From JBGTCD01 sp041749015 (lineage in GTDB: Bacteria > Bacteroidota > Bacteroidia > Cytophagales > Cyclobacteriaceae): a stretch of 25,970 nucleotides of DNA. A program made the translations under genes and the position numbers. The notes below the pieces were generated by a model. It did no database searches. It saw only the letters and a list, made by a program, of their open reading frames with translations, and was not told the DNA's origin. This document shows positions 16,816 through 25,254 of this stretch, piece after piece. The number at the start of each line of letters is the position of its first letter. The stretch's first letter is position 1. The stretch covers positions 1 to 25,970 of the forward strand of contig JBGTCD010000092.1 of the NCBI GenBank assembly GCA_041749015.1, in the 5' to 3' direction.

Positions 16816-17690
16816 TGGACTTTCAACACCTTGAAGGCACCGGGGTGGCATTGGTCACCCCTTTTAAAAAAAATCTGGACGTAGATTATGAAGCCCTCAA
16901 AGGGTTGCTTGATTTTACAGCTAAGGGTGGTGTCGATTATTTTGTTGTGCAGGGCACTACGGGAGAGGCTGCCACAACCAGTATTGAAGAAAAGCATGAA
17001 ATCCTCAATTTTGTATTGAATAATAACACCCAAAAATTACCGGTGGTGTATGGATTGGGCGGGAACAATACCCGGGCATTGGTGCGGCAGATTCAGCAGA
17101 CGCACCTTTCTGATGTAAGTGCATTGCTATCAGTAAATCCCTACTATAATAAACCCTCCCAAAATGGCATCATAGCGCATTATAAAACATTGGCTGATGC
17201 AAGCCCAGTCCCCTTGATTTTATACAATGTGCCCGGGCGCACTGCCAGTAATATGACTGCCGAAACGACTCTTGAACTGGCAGATCATCCCAACATCATC
17301 GGCATCAAAGAGGCTTCCGGAAATTGGGAACAAATCCTGAATATTTTAAAAAATAAGCCAAAAGATTTCATGGTTATATCAGGAGATGACCTGCTGGCAC
17401 CTGCAATTTATGCTCTGGGGGGTACGGGAGTGATTTCCGTTTTGGCTAATGTAGCGCCACATTTATTTCAACAGATCAGGCAGGGATTTGAAACATCAGA
17501 TTTGGAACAAGTCAGGGAAGCCACCAACCAACTGCTTCCTCTCAACCCTTTAATGTATGAGGAATCCAACCCCGTGGGCGTCAAAGCAGCATTACATATT
17601 CTTGGCATCTGCACACCTTTCGTGAGGCTGCCCCTGGTTCACGCTAGTGAAGCACTAACTCGAAAAATAGCCGCTCAGATTAAAATTTGA
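16815..17690 (+). CDS. dapA: 4-hydroxy-tetrahydrodipicolinate synthase
   Basis: The 291-residue enzyme condenses pyruvate with aspartate semialdehyde, the first committed step of the diaminopimelate/lysine pathway. Key residues are at E. coli positions plus four: GTTGE (47-51) with Thr48, Tyr111 in NPYYNKPSQ, Tyr137 in ILYNVPGRT (Arg142 for substrate carboxylate), and the Schiff-base lysine K165 in IGIKEASGNW. The fold is a complete TIM barrel of usual length. The ATG overlaps the stop of the preceding gene. A strong hairpin lies 4 nt beyond the stop codon, ending the ligA to dapA unit. Confidence 0.97.
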   Translation: MDFQHLEGTGVALVTPFKKNLDVDYEALKGLLDFTAKGGVDYFVVQGTTGEAATTSIEEKHEILNFVLNNNTQKLPVVYGLGGNNTRALVRQIQQTHLSDVSALLSVNPYYNKPSQNGIIAHYKTLADASPVPLILYNVPGRTASNMTAETTLELADHPNIIGIKEASGNWEQILNILKNKPKDFMVISGDDLLAPAIYALGGTGVISVLANVAPHLFQQIRQGFETSDLEQVREATNQLLPLNPLMYEESNPVGVKAALHILGICTPFVRLPLVHASEALTRKIAAQIKI

Positions 17691-17694
17691 GCAT

Positions 17695-17731
17695 AAAAAA
17701 AGGGATATCAATTGATGATATCCCTTTTTTT
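17695..17731. terminator. Bidirectional rho-independent terminator between dapA and the histone H1-like gene
   Basis: Perfect 16-bp arms (17695-17710 and 17716-17731) enclose a 5-nt loop. The core is GGGATATCA and TGATATCCC, flanked by seven A and seven T. The A/T runs on both sides let it terminate dapA on the plus strand and the small gene ending at 17751 on the minus strand. Confidence 0.9.
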
Positions 17732-17750
17732 AGGATTAGGTTAAAAAATC

Positions 17751-17927
17751 TTACCCTTTGTTTTTCTGCTCCTGAACCTGAACACGGATGTCCTGAGCAA
17801 GGTTTTTAAGTTCTTGCATTCCTTTTCTTACACGGGTGCCAGCGGCGTTATTGCCCTTGCTGTAGAATTTGTCAAAATCGCCTTCGAGAGACATTACAAG
17901 ATTTTTTACGTCGTCAAATCTATTCAT
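17751..17927 (-). CDS. Histone H1-like small protein
   Basis: A 58-residue minus-strand gene starts at an ATG (17925-17927) and stops at TAA (17751-17753). The product begins MNRFDDVKNLVMSLEGDFDK and contains the block AAGTRVRKGMQELKNLAQDI. This pattern matches the small proteins annotated as histone H1-like (Hc1 type) in many Bacteroidota. It is mixed-charge, with a basic patch (TRVRKG) and a lysine-rich C-terminus (EQKNKG), and has no cysteine, signal peptide or membrane segment. A nucleoid or DNA-associated role is suggested by the family name only. It lies 96 nt downstream of the alpha-oxoamine synthase gene on the same strand and ends at the shared terminator. It is easily missed because of its length. 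Confidence 0.8.
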   Translation of the reverse strand: MNRFDDVKNLVMSLEGDFDKFYSKGNNAAGTRVRKGMQELKNLAQDIRVQVQEQKNKG

Positions 17928-18023
17928 GATAAAATTGTTTTAGGGTTATGGAATTATTTTCGTTTAAATTCAAGAAGCAATATAGTCAAAATCATTAAAA
18001 AACAACTAATAAGCTGCTATTTT

Positions 18024-19280
18024 TTAGGATTGTCTGGAAAAAGGAATGTATTCCTCACGCTGATACTCCCCTGATTTCAGTTTACTATTGACCGCTGCAA
18101 AGGCTTCCAGAGTTTCTTCCACATCGGCAAGTGTATGAACAGCGGTAGGGATCAGTCTGAGCATTATCACATCCTTAGGCACCACAGGATAAATCACAGA
18201 ACTACAGAATAGATTATAGTTTTCTCTTAGATCAACCGATATGTTTGCAGCCTCACCCAAGCCGCCGGAAAATATGACAGGAGTAACCGGAGACTTAGTA
18301 GTACCGATATTAAAGCCTTCTCTTTTAAGGCCGTCCTGAAGGGTACGAACTACCTTCCATAAGTTTTCTCTAAGCTCTGGCTTGGTGCGTAAGAGTTCAA
18401 GGCGCTTTCTAGCCCCAATCACCAAGGCCATAGGTAATGATTTAGCGAAAATCTGGGACCGCACATTAAACTTCAGATATTTGATCACAGCAGCATCGCC
18501 CCCTACAAAGGCACCGATACTAGCCATAGATTTGGCAAAAGTAGAGAAGTAAAGATCGATCCCATCCTGCACACCCTGGGCTTCGCCCACACCGGCACCG
18601 GTAGGTCCCATGGTCCCGAATCCATGGGCATCATCGACAAAAAGCCGGAAATTATACTTCTTCTTCAGGGCAACTATTTCCTGAAGTTTACCTGTGTTTC
18701 CAGACATACCAAATACCCCTTCAGTAATAACTAAAATACCTCCACCTGTTTCTCTGGCCAGATTTTCAGCTCTTTTCAGCTGCGTCTCAAGGTTTTCAAT
18801 ATTATTGTGAGGGAATACGAATCTCTTTCCCATATGCAGTCTCACACCATCTATAATGCAGGCATGTGATTCCGCATCATACACGATCACGTCTTTACGG
18901 TTGACCAGGGCATCAATTACAGAAAGCACCCCCTGATAACCAAAATTCAATAGCATAGTGGCCTCTTTCTTAATGAAATCAGCCAGCTCTTGCTCCAGGA
19001 TCAGGTGCTGCTTAGAGTTACCAGACATCATGCGGGCACCCATTGGGTAAGCCAATCCATACTCAGCCGCTGCGTCTGCATCAGCTTTCCGTACCTCCGG
19101 GTGATTAGCTAGCCCAAGATAGTTGTTAAGACTCCAGGTAAGCACTTCCTTACCGTTGAATTGCATCCTTGGGGCAATTTCACCTTCCAGCTTAGGAAAC
19201 ATAAAATAATCTTCAATCAAATCAGAATGCCGGCCTAAAGGCCCAAGGTCGCCTACAAATTTATCGAATAGATCTACCAC
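18024..19280 (-). CDS. Alpha-oxoamine synthase family PLP enzyme (serine palmitoyltransferase-like)
   Basis: This 418-residue enzyme belongs to the fold-type I PLP alpha-oxoamine synthase group (AONS/KBL/SPT), which condenses an amino acid with an acyl thioester. Seen in the sequence: NNYLGLANHPEV (52-63), GARMMSGNSKQH (81-92), H139 in ESHAC for ring stacking, VDDAHGFGTMG (215-225) with the PLP aspartate, and the Schiff-base lysine K250 in STFAKSMASIGAF. The start is GTG (19278-19280), since a TGA lies just upstream in frame and no ATG is available. Candidates in Bacteroidota are serine palmitoyltransferase for sphingolipids or a cysteate acyltransferase for sulfonolipids (capnine type). No bioA/bioD or threonine dehydrogenase neighbour supports AONS or KBL. 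The exact substrate is undecided. Confidence 0.85.
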   Translation of the reverse strand: MVDLFDKFVGDLGPLGRHSDLIEDYFMFPKLEGEIAPRMQFNGKEVLTWSLNNYLGLANHPEVRKADADAAAEYGLAYPMGARMMSGNSKQHLILEQELADFIKKEATMLLNFGYQGVLSVIDALVNRKDVIVYDAESHACIIDGVRLHMGKRFVFPHNNIENLETQLKRAENLARETGGGILVITEGVFGMSGNTGKLQEIVALKKKYNFRLFVDDAHGFGTMGPTGAGVGEAQGVQDGIDLYFSTFAKSMASIGAFVGGDAAVIKYLKFNVRSQIFAKSLPMALVIGARKRLELLRTKPELRENLWKVVRTLQDGLKREGFNIGTTKSPVTPVIFSGGLGEAANISVDLRENYNLFCSSVIYPVVPKDVIMLRLIPTAVHTLADVEETLEAFAAVNSKLKSGEYQREEYIPFSRQS

Positions 19281-19358
19281 TATATATCAGGTTTAAATTT
19301 TACAATTGGAGCGTTCAAAAATCGCTACAAATCTACGTATAATCGTAAACTTGTCAAA

Positions 19359-19373
19359 AAACCGGTACGGTTT
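19359..19373. promoter_or_regulatory. Inverted repeat in the divergent region upstream of accC
   Basis: Perfect 6-bp arms AAACCG and CGGTTT flank GTA, 49 nt before the accC ATG and about 79 nt before the divergent oxoamine synthase start. Both genes belong to acyl-CoA or lipid metabolism. A shared operator is possible but unproven. Confidence 0.3.
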
Positions 19374-19422
19374 CCTTTTAAATTTCATAGATTTAAGCAC
19401 TAAAAAATGCTTTTATAGCCCA

Positions 19423-20928
19423 ATGCCAAAAATCAAAAAAATATTAATAGCTAATAGAGGGGAAATCACCCTAAGGATCATTCGAACATGCAGAGAGCTG
19501 GGAATCAAAACGGTAGCCGTCTATAGCGAGGTTGACCGTAAGTCGCCCCATGTCCAGCTGGCGGATGAGGCTGTAGCCATCGGACCCCCACCCTCCTCGG
19601 CCAGCTATTTGGTGCAGGAGAAAATAATAGGCGCTGCCAAAGCCACCGGAGCAGATGCCATCCACCCTGGTTATGGATTTCTCTCAGAAAATGCGGGATT
19701 TGCCAGGGCTGTCCAAAAAGCCGGTTTGATCTTCATAGGCCCACCAGCCAATGCTATCGCACTTATGGGAGATAAATTAGAAGCACGGGCAGCCGCTGAA
19801 AAAAGCAAAGTCCCGGTAGTCCCTGGAAGTCCCGGAGCAGTAAAAGACCCCAAAAAAGGAATGATAATCGCAGAGGAAATTGGGTTTCCGGTAATGATTA
19901 AGGCCAGTGCAGGTGGTGGTGGTAAAGGAATGCGCATCGTATATGATATGGAATCCTTAACCGGAGAAATGAACCGGGCCATGAGTGAAGCACAGTCCGC
20001 ATTTGGAGATGGGTCCGTCTTTATCGAAAAATTCATTACCAGCCCTAAACACATCGAAATTCAGATCCTGGGCGATCAGCATGGCAACATTATTCACTTA
20101 TTCGAAAGGGAGTGCTCCGTACAGCGGCGGCACCAGAAGGTGGTGGAGGAAGCCCCTTCCCCGGCAATCAATGCCAGCCTGCGGGAGGATATGGGAAAGA
20201 CAGCTATCAAAGTAGCCAAAGCCTGCGGATACTATGGCGCCGGAACCGTAGAATTTATCATGGATGAGAATAAAAATTATTATTTTCTTGAAATGAATAC
20301 CAGACTACAGGTAGAGCACCCGGTAACCGAACTGATAACCGGACTGGACCTGGTAAAAGAGCAGATCCATATTGCGGAGGGTAAAGCCCTTTCTGTTGCG
20401 CAGGAGGACCTTAGCATCACCGGGCATGCCATTGAACTCCGTGTCTATGCCGAAGATCCGGAAAACAATTACTTACCACAAACTGGAACGCTGAAGGCCT
20501 ATCGAAGACCCCAGGGACCGGGAGTCAGAGTAGATGATGGTTTCAGTGAGGGTATGGAGATCCCGATCCATTACGACCCCATGATTGCTAAGCTCATAGT
20601 GAATGGTGCTAGCCGGAAGGAAGCTATCGGGCGGATGATCCGGGCTATTGAGGAATACCACATTGTGGGGGTACCGACTACGCTTGACCTGGGTAAATTT
20701 ATCATGAAACACCCGGAGTTTGTCAATGGGAAGTTTACCACACACTTCCTGGGAAGTTTTTACCCACCTAAGACAAAAGAAAACCCCAATAAAGAAACCA
20801 CGAAGATTGGAGCCGCATTGGCGGCAGTGCTCTTCGCCAAAACCTCCATTACCCAGGCTGGAAATCAAACAAATGCCAGCGCTGTGCGTTCCAAGTGGAA
20901 GGATAGAAGTAAGTTAGACCAAAAATGA
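19423..20928 (+). CDS. accC: Biotin carboxylase subunit of an acyl-CoA carboxylase
   Basis: The product, 501 residues from the ATG at 19423, carboxylates biotin on its carrier protein using ATP and bicarbonate, for acetyl-CoA or propionyl-CoA carboxylation. Motifs: KKILIANRGEITLRII (5-20), the HPGYGFLSEN block (81-90), the glycine-rich ATP loop ASAGGGGKGMR (161-171), ERECSVQRRHQKV (228-240), and the catalytic block FLEMNTRLQVEHPVTE with E290, R294 and E298. After the usual end at about residue 447 comes a tail of about 50 residues, rich in K/T/S/N and lacking the biotin-lysine MKM motif, so the carrier domain is not fused. A TTG at 19306 would add 39 unrelated residues and is rejected. No carrier or carboxyltransferase gene is adjacent. 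Acetyl- versus propionyl-CoA specificity cannot be told here. Confidence 0.92.
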   Translation: MPKIKKILIANRGEITLRIIRTCRELGIKTVAVYSEVDRKSPHVQLADEAVAIGPPPSSASYLVQEKIIGAAKATGADAIHPGYGFLSENAGFARAVQKAGLIFIGPPANAIALMGDKLEARAAAEKSKVPVVPGSPGAVKDPKKGMIIAEEIGFPVMIKASAGGGGKGMRIVYDMESLTGEMNRAMSEAQSAFGDGSVFIEKFITSPKHIEIQILGDQHGNIIHLFERECSVQRRHQKVVEEAPSPAINASLREDMGKTAIKVAKACGYYGAGTVEFIMDENKNYYFLEMNTRLQVEHPVTELITGLDLVKEQIHIAEGKALSVAQEDLSITGHAIELRVYAEDPENNYLPQTGTLKAYRRPQGPGVRVDDGFSEGMEIPIHYDPMIAKLIVNGASRKEAIGRMIRAIEEYHIVGVPTTLDLGKFIMKHPEFVNGKFTTHFLGSFYPPKTKENPNKETTKIGAALAAVLFAKTSITQAGNQTNASAVRSKWKDRSKLDQK

Positions 20929-20938
20929 AAAATTGAAT

Positions 20939-21616
20939 ATGGCGTATTTGATTAGGAGGAGTTTGAGGGGTATGGTAATAATTTTTTTATTAGGTGTCAT
21001 ATGCCATTCGGCAAATGCCCAATTAAAAATTGCCAAATTAAAGTATGGCGGTGGCGGGGATTGGTATGCTAATAAAACCGCCCTACCCAATCTCATCAAA
21101 TTCGCCAATCAACACCTTAATTTAAATCTAGCCCCGGAAGAAGATATCGTGGAGGTGGGCAGCCCGGACCTGTTTCTTTACCCATACGTGTACTTGACAG
21201 GCCATGGCAACGTATTTTTTTCAGAGCAAGAGGCCGAAAACCTGAGGAACTACCTCATTGGGGGCGGATTCCTTCATATTGATGATAATTATGGACTGGA
21301 CCCCTACATCAGGGCTGAGATGAAAAAAGTTTTACCTAATCTGGAATTTGTAGAGCTGCCATTTGACCATCCTATCTACCACCAGAAATTTAAATTTCAA
21401 CGTGGATTACCTAAAATTCACGAGCATGACAGCCAACCTGCCCAGGGCTTCGGGCTCATCTATGAGGGAAGGTTGGTATGTTACTACACCTACGAGACCG
21501 ACTTGGGGAACGGATGGGAAGACCGGGCCGTGCATAACAATCCGGAATCCCTGCGTCAGGAAGCTTTCAAAATGGGCGCCAATATCCTCGCCTATTGCTT
21601 TACCTATCCGCAATAG
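20939..21616 (+). CDS. Exported DUF4159-family protein
   Basis: The 225-residue product starts at ATG 20939, with an in-frame TTG six bases earlier. It has a signal peptide (RRSLRG, hydrophobic stretch, HSANAQ; cleavage near residue 27). The mature part carries the DUF4159 pattern: KLKYGGGGDWY, PYVYLTGHG, LRNYLIGGGFLHIDDN, and a C-terminal GWEDRAVHNNPE stretch. DUF4159 proteins have a flavodoxin/glutamine-amidotransferase-like appearance and usually occur near MoxR/BatA-type genes, none of which are here. It starts 10 nt after accC, so it is probably cotranscribed with it, although a functional link is not obvious. Function unknown. Confidence 0.85.
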   Translation: MAYLIRRSLRGMVIIFLLGVICHSANAQLKIAKLKYGGGGDWYANKTALPNLIKFANQHLNLNLAPEEDIVEVGSPDLFLYPYVYLTGHGNVFFSEQEAENLRNYLIGGGFLHIDDNYGLDPYIRAEMKKVLPNLEFVELPFDHPIYHQKFKFQRGLPKIHEHDSQPAQGFGLIYEGRLVCYYTYETDLGNGWEDRAVHNNPESLRQEAFKMGANILAYCFTYPQ

Positions 21617-21677
21617 AAAAAATGGTTACCTTAGAAGGACCATAGGTATTTATAACACCTAAACTGCTGATCCTATT

Positions 21678-24560
21678 ATGAGAGTAATCCTGGTACTCCT
21701 TTCCCTATTAATATGCAATGGATTAAATGCCCAATCTCCGGTTTTCAAAGCGGAGCCTATCAATAAAAATATATTAAGAATTGGAACAATTGATGTTGAG
21801 GATCAGCTTAACAAGGAAATATCAGAATACCAGCTTTTTAGATTGACTCCTGAGCCTATTTTTGAGCATGTTAAGGATACCGAAGTTAGCCGGTTTAGCT
21901 TAGTCCTGGGTGAAAAGCTTAGCTGGGAATTTAACCTTGAAATTAATGACCTAAAAAAAGGCAGAGATTTTAAAACAATGGTGCAGAAAAAGGATGGGGT
22001 TATCCTTCTGCCTCAAAGAAAATCCAGCACCTATAAAGGCACCATTTCAGGTAAGCCGGAAAGCAGTGTACGGCTCTCAATTAGAAATGACCATATTTCC
22101 GGTCTGATCAGTGTGGATGGCGAAAGTTACTTCATTGAACCTGTATCACGGTATGATGACCAGCCCAGTGACTATGATGATTTATTCATCATATACAATC
22201 TTCGCGACCTAAAGGAAGACAAGGCCACCCAATGTGGCGTCAATGAAACTACCCCTCAAGGCCGCATGTTCCAAAAGAACTATTTAAAAGCCTCAACAAG
22301 TGAATGCCAAAGGGCCAAAATCGTGATCGCTGCTGACAGCGCTATGGTGAAAAAGCTCGGCAGTGCTGAAAATGTAGAAGATGAAATTCTGGATGTTTTC
22401 AACGTAGTGGAAGACCGGTTTCTTCATCCGGAAATTAACATTGCTTATGAAATCCGCTCCCTTTACATCGTAGAAGCTAACGACCCCTGGTATCAGCAGG
22501 GAAATTCCTCATTTAATAATTATTTATCGAGCTTTCGAAGCTGGGGTAATGCCGGAGGGTTCCAGACAATGGACTATGCCGTGGCTTCTATTTGGACCGG
22601 ACTGAATTTTGATGGGAATGTGGTGGGCTTAGCCTGGCTGAATGCCGTATGTGGCACACTTAAGTACAATGCCAATCAGCATTTCACCAATAATAAAACC
22701 AGACTGATTCAGCTGCATGCCCATGAATTGGGTCACAATTGGGGAGCCGGCCATACCGCCAGCGCTAACAATACCTACATCATGTCACCAAGCATTGGTA
22801 ATCTCAATGACCAGTGGCATACGGCAAGCATTGAGTCCATAGCGGGGTTTAAAGCTACCAGGACCTGCCTGTCTGATGATTGCACACAGACCACCAATAT
22901 TATAGTCGCAGCCAGCATCCAGAATGTTGCTAATTGTCCTGAAGATGCAGATGGTGCCATTGAGCTGACTGTGAGTGGTGGCCAGGCTCCGTATAATTTT
23001 TTATGGTCCAATGGGGCTACAACCAAAGACATCTACGACCTTACCGGTGGTGAGTATGAAGTGGTAATATCTGATGCCTCAGGAGATACGCTCACCATTT
23101 CATATTTTATCATTGCGCCAAATCCAATCAATATATGGGGTAGTGTAGAATATGCCTGCGAAGAAGCAAACCTGGCAACTTCTGTATCCGTTTTCGTAAA
23201 TCCTGGTGGCAATGACGCCTACGACTTCCTTTGGGATGCAGGTGGCATTTCTCCTGTAATTGAAAATGTAGCCTCAGGAGCCTATGGCCTGACGGTGACA
23301 AGAAAATCTGACGGGTGTGAGAAATCTGAGACCATCACTGTTGAAAATTACACCCCTTTATCTTTATCCTTTACTGATCTGATTCATGCTAACTGCGATT
23401 ACGAACCTTGTGATTGGCGTGACCACAACAATCCCGGCGGTGGTGAGGGGCAAGGGGGGAGTTGCTTTATTGGTAGCGGTGCCGTAAGGGCTGAATACAC
23501 AGGAGGTTTGGAGGATAAAAATATGACTTATTTCTGGTGGAGTGACCCATTTTTCCTACAGGATTCCATTCTCACCGGACTCATACCAGGAATTTACAAA
23601 GCCCAGGTCTATAGCTGGAACTGCATGGCAACCAATAGTGCAGAAATTTTAGAAACACCGGTTTATTCCTATGAAGCAGCAGAAATATGCGAAGGAGAAA
23701 GTTACCAATTAGGCACCCAGGTATTGACAACATCTGGAATTTACATGGAGGCTTTCCCTTTGACGGTCACCTGTGACTCCCTGGTGGAGTTATCCCTCAC
23801 CGTACATCCTGTATTCAATGAGTCAAAAGAGGTTGGTATTTGTGAAGGGGCTACGTATTTTTTTGGTGGACAAAATCTGAACGAGGCCGGCATCTACACC
23901 CATATCTTTAATTCAATATCAGGCTGTGATTCTACCGTGGTGGTAGACCTTCAAATTAATCCGACTTTTAATGAAACAGCCACTGTTTCCATTTGTCCAG
24001 GAGAGCAGTATTCCTATGGGAGTCAGATCCTGACCGAACCAGGAGCCTATGTTCATACTTTTTCATCGACAGCCGGATGTGACTCAACGGTAAATCTTCA
24101 ATTAAATATGATCCATATCGACAACAGCATCACCATCAATAACAATATCCTTTCAGCCGGCCTGGATGGCGCTACCTCCTATCAATGGGTGGATTGTGAC
24201 AATAATTTCCTTGCCATACAAGGAGAAACCAATCAATCGCTAATCCCCATAACCAGTGGCAGCTATGCGGTGGAGGTCACCGCGGAAGGCTGCACTGTTA
24301 TTTCTGATTGTATCAGCATATTGATACTGGGGATTGATGGTCAGAACGTGCAGGCGGAAATTTACCCCAACCCCACCTCAGGAATTATTACCATAAAACA
24401 ACCAGATCCCCAATTGCCTTACATTATTGTAGATGCTACTGGGAAAATCATCGCATCAGGTAATCTAAAGACCACCGACCACATTGACCTATCCTCTTTC
24501 AAAAGTGGTATCTATTATTTGAGACTCAGTGGAGAAACGGTGAAAATCATGAAGCATTAA
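21678..24560 (+). CDS. T9SS-secreted reprolysin-like metalloprotease with SprB-like and cysteine repeats
   Basis: This 960-residue secreted protein has a signal peptide (1-19, ending LNAQ) and a propeptide-like region to about residue 205. A metzincin domain has the zinc motif HELGHNWGAGH (349-359) and Met-turn M369 (YIMSP), as in M12B/reprolysin-like peptidases. Residues about 413-480 resemble an SprB repeat (CPEDADGAIELTVSGG, PYNFLWSNGATTKDI), followed by a related diverged unit to about 556. Three 51-residue units follow (about 669-817), each with IC(E/P)G, a Y..G(T/G/S)Q block and CDS. The C-terminus (about 893-960) is a type A T9SS sorting domain (EIYPNPTSG, SGIYYLRL, KIMKH). It is probably exported by T9SS and attached to or released from the cell surface to digest external protein. 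It ends at a hairpin terminator. Confidence 0.92.
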   Translation: MRVILVLLSLLICNGLNAQSPVFKAEPINKNILRIGTIDVEDQLNKEISEYQLFRLTPEPIFEHVKDTEVSRFSLVLGEKLSWEFNLEINDLKKGRDFKTMVQKKDGVILLPQRKSSTYKGTISGKPESSVRLSIRNDHISGLISVDGESYFIEPVSRYDDQPSDYDDLFIIYNLRDLKEDKATQCGVNETTPQGRMFQKNYLKASTSECQRAKIVIAADSAMVKKLGSAENVEDEILDVFNVVEDRFLHPEINIAYEIRSLYIVEANDPWYQQGNSSFNNYLSSFRSWGNAGGFQTMDYAVASIWTGLNFDGNVVGLAWLNAVCGTLKYNANQHFTNNKTRLIQLHAHELGHNWGAGHTASANNTYIMSPSIGNLNDQWHTASIESIAGFKATRTCLSDDCTQTTNIIVAASIQNVANCPEDADGAIELTVSGGQAPYNFLWSNGATTKDIYDLTGGEYEVVISDASGDTLTISYFIIAPNPINIWGSVEYACEEANLATSVSVFVNPGGNDAYDFLWDAGGISPVIENVASGAYGLTVTRKSDGCEKSETITVENYTPLSLSFTDLIHANCDYEPCDWRDHNNPGGGEGQGGSCFIGSGAVRAEYTGGLEDKNMTYFWWSDPFFLQDSILTGLIPGIYKAQVYSWNCMATNSAEILETPVYSYEAAEICEGESYQLGTQVLTTSGIYMEAFPLTVTCDSLVELSLTVHPVFNESKEVGICEGATYFFGGQNLNEAGIYTHIFNSISGCDSTVVVDLQINPTFNETATVSICPGEQYSYGSQILTEPGAYVHTFSSTAGCDSTVNLQLNMIHIDNSITINNNILSAGLDGATSYQWVDCDNNFLAIQGETNQSLIPITSGSYAVEVTAEGCTVISDCISILILGIDGQNVQAEIYPNPTSGIITIKQPDPQLPYIIVDATGKIIASGNLKTTDHIDLSSFKSGIYYLRLSGETVKIMKH
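23682..24128 (+). repeat. Three in-frame 51-codon repeats in the metalloprotease gene
   Basis: The units start at residues 669, 720 and 771, about 153 bp apart. Each has a leading IC(E/P)G, a central G(T/G/S)Q and a conserved CDS. The two cysteines per unit suggest a disulfide in each module. Copies are diverged at DNA level, so this is old protein-domain duplication. Confidence 0.75.
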
Positions 24561-24587
24561 AAAAGGCTGAGTTATCCCAGCCTTTTT
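24559..24587. terminator. Rho-independent terminator between the convergent metalloprotease and carbonic anhydrase genes
   Basis: Arms AAAAAGGCTG and CAGCCTTTTT enclose an 8-nt loop. The hairpin overlaps the TAA stop of the protease gene and has A/T runs on both sides, so it may also serve the carbonic anhydrase gene that ends at 24613. Confidence 0.8.
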
Positions 24588-24612
24588 AAAAATGCATATT
24601 ATTAGATCCTAT

Positions 24613-25254
24613 TTAGTTCAGATTTTGTGTCTCTGGTATAAAGACTACCTCCCCGGTACCTATATCCTGAACACCCCCAACAATACCAATCTCGTTCTTC
24701 TCGATCATCTCTTTTAATATAGGACTGCGCTGCATGATGGCATTCACCGTACGCTTCACATTGATATGGGTCACTTTGTCGACAAATTCGTCATTGCCTG
24801 AGGTCCTGTTCTTTTTCACAGTGGTTTCATCCTCTACTGCAGGTCTGATTTTGCTAAGAAGCGCAGTCAAATTTCCCATCTCGACATGGTCACAGGCCCC
24901 TTTGATGGCCCCGCACTTGGTATGACCCAGCACCACGATGATTTTAGAGCCGGCTACCTTGCACCCAAACTCCATGCTGCCTAATATATCCTCATTGATG
25001 ATATTACCGGCTATGCGCACACTAAAGACATCGCCTAATCCCTGGTCAAAGATCAGCTCGGCTGAGGTCCGGCTATCGATGCAACTCAGGATTACCGCGA
25101 ATGGATGTTGACCATCGGAGGTTTCATTAGCTTGCTGAAGGAGGTTTCGGTTTACTTTGATATTATTCATAAACCTTTTATTACCTTCTTTTAACAATTC
25201 TAAAGCCTTTGAAGGAGTGATTGCCGCCTGCATTTCTTTAGTTAACGTTTTCAT
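24613..25254 (-). CDS. Beta-class carbonic anhydrase
   Basis: The product, 213 residues from the ATG at 25254 (MKTLTKEMQAAIT), hydrates CO2 to bicarbonate with a zinc ion. Zinc ligands are visible as Cys58 with the Asp60-Arg62 dyad in SCIDSRTSAELIFDQ, and His111 and Cys114 in GHTKCGAIKGACD. The R80/IAGN block and GSMEFG follow the family pattern. The frame continues upstream to 25428, but those 58 residues look unrelated and the family normally begins at this ATG. No signal peptide is present, so it is cytoplasmic. It could supply bicarbonate to carboxylases such as the nearby biotin carboxylase, although the two are not in one operon. Confidence 0.93.
   Translation of the reverse strand: MKTLTKEMQAAITPSKALELLKEGNKRFMNNIKVNRNLLQQANETSDGQHPFAVILSCIDSRTSAELIFDQGLGDVFSVRIAGNIINEDILGSMEFGCKVAGSKIIVVLGHTKCGAIKGACDHVEMGNLTALLSKIRPAVEDETTVKKNRTSGNDEFVDKVTHINVKRTVNAIMQRSPILKEMIEKNEIGIVGGVQDIGTGEVVFIPETQNLN

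Noticed and set aside
19306..19422. 39-residue N-terminal extension of biotin carboxylase
   Set aside because: It starts at TTG in the divergent promoter region; the ATG at 19423 gives the standard MPKIKKILIANRG start.
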